Source of the DNA: Candidatus Methanoperedentaceae archaeon
GTDB lineage: Archaea; Halobacteriota; Methanosarcinia; Methanosarcinales; Methanoperedenaceae
Assembly (NCBI GenBank): GCA_013331375.1
Contig: DUGO01000052.1
Location: 1,999-12,144, forward strand
Length of the DNA stretch: 10,146 nucleotides
Reading direction: 5' to 3'
Below are positions 1 to 5,504 of the stretch, one piece after another. Position numbers and translations under genes: made by a program. The first letter of the stretch is position 1; every line of letters begins with the position of its first letter. The notes beneath the pieces are model-generated. The model was not told where the DNA came from and did not search any database. It saw only the letters and a list, made by a program, of their open reading frames with translations.

Positions 1-192
1 AACCCGCATGCATCGAGCTGTGATGTTTGCGTCGGGTCTGCTAACGATGTCAATAACTGGATTGCAGGCGGCAAGACGCTGAAAGAATCAAGGGACAGGA
101 TAGATGCAAGGTACAGCGGCAGGCAGGGATATATTCCAACTGACACCGCACCTGTGACGCCCGAAGACGAAAAGCTGCTCGTGACGGGTTGA
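1..192 (+). CDS. 3' end of a CDVC-containing, possibly CcmH-like protein
   Basis: Frame 1 is open from the window edge to a TGA at 190-192, giving the last 63 residues of a protein whose start lies upstream. The visible part has a CXXC motif (Cys-Asp-Val-Cys, residues 7-10), then a helical stretch reading VNNWIAGGKTLKESRDRID and ending in ARYSG. No membrane helix is visible. The stretch lines up without gaps with the helices after the cysteines of the CcmH-like protein at 7426-7869 (VNVMIDKGYSKSQIFEELE, then KEY). This spacing of cysteines, a short helix, a GK/GY-S/T turn and a second helix ending in Y is typical of the CcmH/CcmL three-helix bundle. Lying next to CcdA supports a thiol-redox role. 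The identification rests on my own alignment of two short segments. It could be an unrelated small redox protein or an N-terminal domain of the CcdA that follows in the same frame. Confidence 0.6.
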   Translation, partial: NPHASSCDVCVGSANDVNNWIAGGKTLKESRDRIDARYSGRQGYIPTDTAPVTPEDEKLLVTG

Positions 193-231
193 GCCTGTAC
201 GCCTTCGCTTCTGCTCGCATTCCTGGCTGGG
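189..231 (+). other. Out-of-frame N-terminus of CcdA (apparent single-base frameshift)
   Basis: The reading frame just upstream of Met232 encodes TPSLLLAFLAG, the usual first-helix sequence of CcdA proteins, but it contains no ATG, GTG or TTG. A TTG at 189-191 overlaps the stop of the preceding ORF (TTGA), the same coupling style as the GTGA overlap at 861-864, but it is in another frame. If one base is skipped near position 198 (CTG-T-ACG), the TTG start reads MSLTPSLLLAFLAGM and runs straight into the ccdA frame, a textbook CcdA N-terminus. A base-calling or assembly insertion, a real frameshift mutation, or a +1 slip are all possible. Confidence 0.6.
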
Positions 232-864
232 ATGCTCACAGTAGCCACGCCCTGCGTATTTCCCCTGATACCGGTCATAGTGGGCAGTTCCCTCGGCGGC
301 ATACGACCGATTTCCATAGTTTCAGGCATGGCAATCACTTTCACAGTGATGGGGCTAATGGCTTCAGCGATTGGCAGCCTGCTGCCGACTGAGTACCTGA
401 GGTGGTTCTCCATAGCTTTCATCATAGGCATGGGCGTGGTGCTTTTCGATGAGGAGATTAACCGTGAATACTCAGCCTTCATGAGCCGCGCTGTAGGACG
501 TGTGGGTGACAGGCGGTTCGGCAAAGGCGTACTCGGCGGGCTGGGTCTCGGCATGTCCCTCGGCATAGTATGGATACCATGCGTCGGTCCCATCCTCGGC
601 TCCATCCTGGCGTATGCAGCACAGGGCAGCGACCCTGCTTATGGCGCGCTCCTGCTGCTGACGTATGGAGTTGGCGTAGGGATACCAATGCTGGTCATCG
701 CCTATTCAGGCAGGAAGCTGTCCGGAAGGGTGAGACCAGAGCATCTGGGTGCAATCAAGAAGCTTGCAGGCGTGCTGATGGTATTGGCAGGTCTGATGAT
801 GCTCTTCGGGATTGACAAGTACATTCAGAAGCTGCTTCTGCCGTTCATGCCAGCCTATCTGTGA
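232..864 (+). CDS. ccdA: CcdA-type thiol-disulfide transporter
   Basis: This is an integral membrane protein that passes electrons from cytoplasmic thioredoxin to periplasmic or pseudoperiplasmic thiol proteins, supporting cytochrome c maturation. From Met232 it is 210 residues with about six hydrophobic segments. The diagnostic pair of membrane cysteines is present: Cys8 in the TPCVFPLIP motif, and Cys117 in WIPCVGP, the second half of the internal repeat. The first helix is incomplete from this ATG; the missing part (TPSLLLAFLAG) lies directly upstream in the same frame but without a start codon, so the true start is probably the TTG at 189 joined through a one-base shift. The 3' end overlaps the next gene by four bases (GTGA), suggesting translational coupling. 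Family assignment is secure from the cysteine motifs and hydrophobicity. The specific partner, thioredoxin at 2276 or the CcmH-like proteins, is inferred from neighbourhood. Confidence 0.88.
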   Translation: MLTVATPCVFPLIPVIVGSSLGGIRPISIVSGMAITFTVMGLMASAIGSLLPTEYLRWFSIAFIIGMGVVLFDEEINREYSAFMSRAVGRVGDRRFGKGVLGGLGLGMSLGIVWIPCVGPILGSILAYAAQGSDPAYGALLLLTYGVGVGIPMLVIAYSGRKLSGRVRPEHLGAIKKLAGVLMVLAGLMMLFGIDKYIQKLLLPFMPAYL

Positions 865-2228
865 GCGTGATTACCCTGGACATACTCGGAATAACGGGCG
901 TAAAGGATGCGGTCAAGCGTAAAAGGCTCCAGCAGGCAGCCCAGGTCATAGCCGGTCTTGTCCTTATTACAATACTCTTTGCTGGATTCACAGGCGGGGA
1001 TGACCTGCGGTTCGAGCACCGCCTAACTTCGGACGGCTCATTGCTCGGTGACCTCATTGCGCAGATACACGCGAAATTGTCATCAGCCGGATATAACTTT
1101 GCCACGACCGCGGTCTGGTACCTGTGGTATCCCGTGCTTGCCTTCACGGTCATCATTTTCGGCAGGCTCTGGTGCGGCATATGCCCCGTGGGGGCGTTTG
1201 CGGGCTTTGTCAACAAATTCAGCTTAAGGCGGGCGTATCCCTCGCACCTGTCGCACATGTGGCTCGCAGTCGGACTCTTCATCCTGATTTCCGCGACCGA
1301 GAGGCACCTGTTCAGGTACACCCGGAGCCCGATAGGTACCGCCGCCCTGCTTGGATTTTTCATAGTCCTTGCAGTAGGCATGAGCCTTGTATACGAGAAG
1401 AGGACGTTCTGCAGGTACATATGCCCCACAGGTCTTATCCTCGGCATGTATTCGATGCTCGCAGGGACTGAGCTGCGATGCATTTCGAGAAAAGAGTGCG
1501 TTCTTCATGAGAAGAAGGAGTGCATAGAGGGCAACGAGCACGGCAGGGCATGCCCGCTGTTCGAGTTCCCGCAGACCATGGAGCGCAACAATTTCTGTAC
1601 ATACTGCACAGAATGCGTGAGGACATGCTCAAAGGACAATATCAGGATAAGCACACGACTGCCGGCATCAGATGTAATGAGCCTGCGGTCCGGCTCGGCT
1701 GATGAGGCGTTCTTTGTCCACAGTGTCATCGCTGTCATGCTGTTCCTCACAGGCATGGAGCACATAGGCTACAGGAGAGTTGTCACGAGCTTCGTGCTTT
1801 CCACAGGCATTGACAGGACTATCATGGCGCCTGTCATCCTGACGGCTGTTTCCATACTTGCAGCCCTGTTCATGTACATATTATCCAGCACGAAACACAG
1901 TGAGAGGCGGGACTCGTTCGTGGTATTTTCGTATGCGCTCCTGCCCATGTCGCTCGGCGTCTATCTCGCGGCAATCTCATTCAAGATGGTAAGCGGCATC
2001 ATGTTCATATTCAATACAATCGGCATTTCTTCGGGCGAATTGTCGAGTTTCGAGTCGGTCCACCATATCCAGAGTTTCCTGCTGCTTGCAGGTGCGGCAT
2101 GGTCCGCATACCTTGTCTATGACATGACGAGGAGATCTGAGAAATCGGGCAGCCAAATGATGATATTGCTCCTGCTGGCTTTGTATCTTGCTTCGGGTTT
2201 ATTCATCATAAATATGCCGGTTGCGTGA
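861..2228 (+). CDS. NapH-like polytopic membrane 4Fe-4S protein
   Basis: A 455-residue membrane protein of the NapH/NosR/CcoG-type iron-sulfur group. The GTG at 861 overlaps the ccdA stop by four bases and has no clear ribosome site, so translation is probably coupled. Cysteine motifs in order: C105-x2-C108-P (WCGICPVGAF), C184-x3-C188-P (FCRYICPTG), an extra group C207, C213, C221, C231-P, then a ferredoxin motif C246-x2-C249-x2-C252-x3-C256. The last cysteine is followed by Ser instead of the usual Pro. Hydrophobic segments surround the first two motifs, and the C-terminal half (about 285-450) carries roughly four or five more, with a His401-His402 pair that could bind haem. In NapH and NosR such proteins move electrons between the quinone pool and extracytoplasmic partners. 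Placement between CcdA and a thioredoxin suggests it feeds electrons to cytochrome maturation, for haem or thiol reduction. That role is inferred; the Fe-S fold is visible in the sequence. Confidence 0.82.
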   Translation: MSVITLDILGITGVKDAVKRKRLQQAAQVIAGLVLITILFAGFTGGDDLRFEHRLTSDGSLLGDLIAQIHAKLSSAGYNFATTAVWYLWYPVLAFTVIIFGRLWCGICPVGAFAGFVNKFSLRRAYPSHLSHMWLAVGLFILISATERHLFRYTRSPIGTAALLGFFIVLAVGMSLVYEKRTFCRYICPTGLILGMYSMLAGTELRCISRKECVLHEKKECIEGNEHGRACPLFEFPQTMERNNFCTYCTECVRTCSKDNIRISTRLPASDVMSLRSGSADEAFFVHSVIAVMLFLTGMEHIGYRRVVTSFVLSTGIDRTIMAPVILTAVSILAALFMYILSSTKHSERRDSFVVFSYALLPMSLGVYLAAISFKMVSGIMFIFNTIGISSGELSSFESVHHIQSFLLLAGAAWSAYLVYDMTRRSEKSGSQMMILLLLALYLASGLFIINMPVA

Positions 2229-2272
2229 TTTACATTTTCCGTAAAGTACATATACCCTACAGATAATTACAT
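2229..2272 (+). promoter_or_regulatory. Promoter P1 with operator-like TTTAC-N7-GTAAA element
   Basis: This 47-base gap begins right after the NapH-like stop. It contains TTTAC (2229-2233), seven bases, then GTAAA (2241-2245), and a TATA-like box TACATATA (2247-2254). The box centre is about 25 bases upstream of the ATG at 2276 and no Shine-Dalgarno site is visible, so the message is probably leaderless. The core at 2239-2262 matches the one before ccmE (5048-5071) at 21 of 24 positions, and the TTTACAT upstream sits at the same distance in both. This suggests one shared regulator or coordinated basal expression. Confidence 0.72.
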
Positions 2273-2275
2273 CCT

Positions 2276-2770
2276 ATGAAACCCCGTAAAGCCATACTGC
2301 TTGTAGCGTTCGTGCTTGTCATATCGTTCATGTACGTCTCGGTCAAGAGTTCACCTGTCATAAGCGACACAAATAAGAAAGAGGCATATTTCGGGGGGCT
2401 TACATTCAAGAGCTCCCTGTCTGAAGGTCTTTCGGATGCGAGGAACCAAAATAAGCCTGTACTTATTTATTTCTGGGCAATCTGGTGCAAGTGGTGCGAG
2501 AAGTTCGAGACAGAGACGCTTACGGATGCCAGGGTCAACAGGATGCTGACAGAAGATTTCATCCTGGTGGCTTCTGACCTCGATTCGCCGCTGGAAGATG
2601 TACCCTCAAGATATGGCGTTTCATACCCGCCGCGTGAGATATTCGTGGATAATAACGGAGAAGTCATATACGACATACCCGGATATATCGATGCTGATAC
2701 TTTCTATCCGATACTGATAGCAGTTAAGGATGAATACAATAACAGGACTGCAACCAACAGGAGCATTTAG
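2276..2770 (+). CDS. Membrane-anchored thioredoxin-like protein (CcmG/DsbD-gamma-like role)
   Basis: A 164-residue thiol-disulfide protein. Residues about 6-24 form an N-terminal hydrophobic helix (anchor or uncleaved signal). The thioredoxin fold then starts near KPVLIYFWAIWCKWC, with the active site Cys71-Lys-Trp-Cys74. The FWAxWCxWCxKFExETL pattern resembles the thioredoxin_7 or DsbD C-terminal type more than classical TlpA/CcmG. The expected cis-proline region is at YGVSYPP (Pro118/Pro119), followed by a beta strand and EVIYDIPGY. It faces outward and would be reduced by CcdA, in turn reducing apocytochrome cysteines or the CcmH-like protein. It starts about 25 bases after the P1 TATA box, consistent with a leaderless message. 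Its TAG stop directly abuts the ATG of ccmF1 (TAGATG), so the two genes are co-transcribed. Thioredoxin identity is secure; the CcmG role is inferred from context. Confidence 0.85.
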   Translation: MKPRKAILLVAFVLVISFMYVSVKSSPVISDTNKKEAYFGGLTFKSSLSEGLSDARNQNKPVLIYFWAIWCKWCEKFETETLTDARVNRMLTEDFILVASDLDSPLEDVPSRYGVSYPPREIFVDNNGEVIYDIPGYIDADTFYPILIAVKDEYNNRTATNRSI

Positions 2771-5053
2771 ATGGAAACCGGAGACATATTACTTTACCTT
2801 ACGATTGTTACCGGATTGGCGACGCTGATAGGAATAATCCAGAAGGAGCGCGGGATTGCTACGCCATCCAGCTTACTTACCTGGCTTGTCCGGGCATCAA
2901 CAGCGTTACTTGTGCTCGACCTGGGGCTTCTAACGTATTACTTCCTGAACAACGACTACTCTTTCATGTACGTGTACCAGTATAACGGGAACGAGCTGCC
3001 GACCGTCTATAAGCTTGCAGCCGTATTCGCAGGGCAGCCCGGCACCTTCCTTTTATGGACGCTTGTGAATTTCATAGGAGTATTCTGGCTCAGTGAAAAG
3101 GAGGGCTGGGAGAATTCGTTTGTCAGGAAAGTGCAGTTCATTGCCATAATCGTGGGCATATATCTTGTCATCACCACGCTCATCGATTCGCCGTTCAAAA
3201 CGATATATGATGTTTACCCTGACCTCCACACGTCATGGGTGCCGGATGACGGAAACAGCCTGAACCCGCTGCTCATCAACCAGTGGATGGCTGTGCACCC
3301 GCCAGTGATGTTCGTAGCCTACGGGCTAATCACGATACCGTTTGCAGCCGCGCTTGTTTTCATGGTCACGCGCAGCGGCGAGTGGGAGAGGCTCGCACGG
3401 CAGTGGAGCAAGATAACCTGGTTCTTCCTTTCAATCGGTCTCGCTGTCGGCGGTCTCTGGGCGTACGAGGGGCTCTCATGGGGCGGCTTCTGGGCATGGG
3501 ACCCTGTCGAGACTTCATCATTCATCCCCTGGCTCACACTCACAGCAGCGTTCCATGCCATGTCTCAGCACAGGAAGAACAGGGAAACATTCGACATACT
3601 CGCGCCCGTGCTCATCGGTATGTCGTACATACTTATCTGGTATGCATCACTTGTGACACGAAGCGGGCTTTACGGCTCTGTGCATGCGTTCGGGGCAGCC
3701 AGCACAGGTACCGCGCTTCTCGTTATGATACTGCTGTCCCTGGTGGCAACCGCGGCTCCTGCGGTGCGCAACTACCTTGAAAAGCCTAAACGTGAGGACG
3801 AAGTCAAGGAGTACCTGAACAGGAACAATATCTTCCTTGTGACCATAGTCACCCTTTGCATTTTAGCTTTGATATCCTTCTGGGGCATCACGTTCCCTGT
3901 GTTCATACAGATATTCCAGGGGCAGAAGGTGCAGATAGGCATGGGATTCTTCAACCTGTGGAGCTACCCATTCGCAATCATCTTCATGCTGATGGGCGGG
4001 CTATGCCTTAACTACAGGGAATCCGAGAAAGACAGCAACCTGCGTGCCCTGCTGGTGGTTGTTGCAGCAACGATAGCGTTCGCATTCATCATACCGGACC
4101 AGCGGTATTACCTGGTTGACCACCAGACCGCATTCTTCAACTCCCTGCCGCCTCTCTACAAGCTGATTGGCTCACTTTCGATGCTATCCATATTCCCGTC
4201 GCTTGTCTATATGGCGTACGGCGTTTTCTCCCGCGCCTCCGAGGACTATAAGCTTCGGGGGAAAACGATATTCACGAAGAGGCTCGGCGATACACTTATA
4301 CATGTCGGAGTGGTGCTGATTATGTTCGGCTCTATCCTGAGCTCATCCTTTGGCATCACAATGGGAGCCACAATACCGATAGAGATGCAGGGTATGCAGG
4401 TGCCGACCGAGCATCCGGATTTCAGCGTAAAGCTCGTTGATTTCAAGGAGGAAGGCGGTTCAGCAGCACCATCCATTTCAGGGGCTATTGGGCAGGCTAT
4501 AAGCTCAGGTACGAGTCAGGTCACTGTCAGCGGCACAATCGGTGAAATGACAACAGCAGGCAGGTATATGCTTGTGACCCTTGAGGACAACTCGGGGAAT
4601 ATCACGGTGGCAACACTGCCATTCGACATAAAACAGGGCAGCCAGGTAACGGTCAGTGGCGTTTTGATGTCTGGGTTCCAGAGCAACTCGACTGGCAAGG
4701 CATTTGATATGATTGTGCTTGCAGACCCGAACGAGTTCAGGGACTATTCCCCGTCCGGAATCGTTTACCAGAAGGCGAAGTTAGAGGTATACCAGAACGG
4801 GGGTCGTATAGGGAGCGGCACTGCCGTGTATTTGCGGAACAAGCAGGGTGAGGCGTCGCAGGTCATGATAGACCGGAGTCTCTTTAACGATGTCTATGTG
4901 ATATTCTCAGGCATGAAGTCTGGCTCCTTGCCTCTCACAATAAAAATCGTCCCGTTCCCCAATGAAGTCTGGGCTGGAGTCATCCTGTTCCTGATCGGGA
5001 TATCACTTCTGGTGTACCATGATGCCCGCAAAGTAATTTTACATAAACCGTAA
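2771..5053 (+). CDS. ccmF: CcmF1: haem lyase subunit with an inserted OB-fold-like domain
   Basis: A polytopic haem-handling protein that receives haem from CcmE and helps attach it to apocytochrome c. The WWD signature is at 237-246 (WGGFWAWDPVE). The four histidines expected from E. coli CcmF (173, 261, 303, 491) have counterparts: His176 (VHPPVM), His261 (AAFH), His305 (SVHAFG) and His511 (LIHVGV). These are the two outward haem-ligand and two transmembrane haem-ligand positions. The protein is 760 residues against about 650 for the family and 646 for CcmF2 here. The surplus is in the outward soluble loop between the last two membrane helices: residues about 565-655 contain a region with an OB-fold pattern (QVTVSGTIGE, then YMLVTLEDNSGN, then GSQVTVSGVL) that parallels CcmE. 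A GGAG site at 2760-2763 lies 7 bases before the ATG, inside the end of the thioredoxin gene. The stop (5051-5053) lies inside promoter P2. Confidence 0.93.
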   Translation: METGDILLYLTIVTGLATLIGIIQKERGIATPSSLLTWLVRASTALLVLDLGLLTYYFLNNDYSFMYVYQYNGNELPTVYKLAAVFAGQPGTFLLWTLVNFIGVFWLSEKEGWENSFVRKVQFIAIIVGIYLVITTLIDSPFKTIYDVYPDLHTSWVPDDGNSLNPLLINQWMAVHPPVMFVAYGLITIPFAAALVFMVTRSGEWERLARQWSKITWFFLSIGLAVGGLWAYEGLSWGGFWAWDPVETSSFIPWLTLTAAFHAMSQHRKNRETFDILAPVLIGMSYILIWYASLVTRSGLYGSVHAFGAASTGTALLVMILLSLVATAAPAVRNYLEKPKREDEVKEYLNRNNIFLVTIVTLCILALISFWGITFPVFIQIFQGQKVQIGMGFFNLWSYPFAIIFMLMGGLCLNYRESEKDSNLRALLVVVAATIAFAFIIPDQRYYLVDHQTAFFNSLPPLYKLIGSLSMLSIFPSLVYMAYGVFSRASEDYKLRGKTIFTKRLGDTLIHVGVVLIMFGSILSSSFGITMGATIPIEMQGMQVPTEHPDFSVKLVDFKEEGGSAAPSISGAIGQAISSGTSQVTVSGTIGEMTTAGRYMLVTLEDNSGNITVATLPFDIKQGSQVTVSGVLMSGFQSNSTGKAFDMIVLADPNEFRDYSPSGIVYQKAKLEVYQNGGRIGSGTAVYLRNKQGEASQVMIDRSLFNDVYVIFSGMKSGSLPLTIKIVPFPNEVWAGVILFLIGISLLVYHDARKVILHKP

Positions 5054-5082
5054 AGTACTTATACTTTACAGCAAATGTAAAA
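5037..5082 (+). promoter_or_regulatory. Promoter P2 with concentric 46-bp dyad (probable operator)
   Basis: This region spans the end of ccmF1 and the gap before ccmE. A TATA-like box TACTTATA (5056-5063) is centred 27 bases before the ATG at 5087. No Shine-Dalgarno site is present, so ccmE is probably translated from a leaderless message. Two perfect inverted repeats share the centre 5059.5: the inner GTAAAGTA (5050-5057) with TACTTTAC (5062-5069), and the outer TTTTACAT (5037-5044) with ATGTAAAA (5075-5082). Read differently, it contains two copies of TTTAC-N7-GTAAA (5038-5054 and 5065-5081) flanking the TATA box. The element also present at P1 suggests a dimeric repressor or activator acting at the TATA box. 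Confidence 0.72.
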
Positions 5083-5086
5083 CCGT

Positions 5087-5503
5087 ATGAACAGCAGGCG
5101 CAGGGCGATATTAGGATTAATACTGATTATTGTCTTTGTCGCATATGCTGCATACAGTTTTACAGGCGCGATCTCAGGGTTCATGGAGGTCAGCGAGTTC
5201 AAGGCTAATCCGTTTTATAACAAGACGGTCAATATAAATGGCACCATCAAGCTTAACTCCACACTCTTCGAGCCTGAGGTCGCCAGGCTTTCATTCACAC
5301 TCACAGACGGCGTGAGCGATATCCCTGTGGTGTACAGGCAGGGAATGCCGGGGAACTACAGGGAAGGAATACCTGCTGTCGTCACAGGAAAATACAGGGA
5401 CGGAATTTTCGAGGCATCGACTGTGATAACGAAATGCCCGTCGAAGTACGGTGCCAACATAGAGCATCCGGAGAATCATACCGAAGAAAATGGAGTGAAA
5501 TAA
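5087..5503 (+). CDS. ccmE: CcmE haem chaperone, CXXXY variant
   Basis: A 138-residue membrane-tethered haem chaperone. Residues about 6-26 form the anchor helix, followed by an OB-fold beta barrel (VNINGTIK, LSFTLTDGVSDIPVVY, PAVVTGKYRDGIFEA). The C-terminal end carries Cys117-Pro-Ser-Lys-Tyr121. In E. coli CcmE haem is bound covalently to a histidine in an HXXXY motif; the CXXXY form seen here is an established variant from archaea and some Desulfovibrio-like bacteria, where Cys is the attachment residue. His127 and His131 lie in the flexible tail. It starts a transcription unit at promoter P2 and stops one base before the ATG of ccmF2. The start is fixed by the TATA spacing and by the anchor helix beginning just after the Arg-rich N-terminus (MNSRRRAIL). 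Confidence 0.93.
   Translation: MNSRRRAILGLILIIVFVAYAAYSFTGAISGFMEVSEFKANPFYNKTVNINGTIKLNSTLFEPEVARLSFTLTDGVSDIPVVYRQGMPGNYREGIPAVVTGKYRDGIFEASTVITKCPSKYGANIEHPENHTEENGVK
5492..5498 (+). promoter_or_regulatory. Ribosome binding site of ccmF2
   Basis: GGAGTGA, seven of the eight bases of GGAGGTGA, six bases before the ATG at 5505 and inside the last codons of ccmE. It supports internal initiation within the polycistronic message, in contrast to leaderless ccmE. Confidence 0.7.
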
Positions 5504-5504
5504 A

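Noticed and set aside
190..192. TGA read as selenocysteine or another amino acid to fuse the first ORF to CcdA
   Set aside because: TGA is used as an ordinary stop elsewhere in the window (ccdA, NapH-like, Ig-domain gene), and I see no SECIS-like element. The TTG start with a one-base shift gives a better CcdA N-terminus. Kept only as an alternative.
845..1483. A 212-codon open frame on the minus strand
   Set aside because: It lies antisense to the NapH-like gene, whose cysteine motifs are clearly selected. The minus-strand product has no recognisable domain and no promoter or ribosome site.
3283..3780. A 165-codon plus-strand frame inside ccmF1
   Set aside because: It is an out-of-frame shadow across the WWD region of CcmF1, with no domain of its own.
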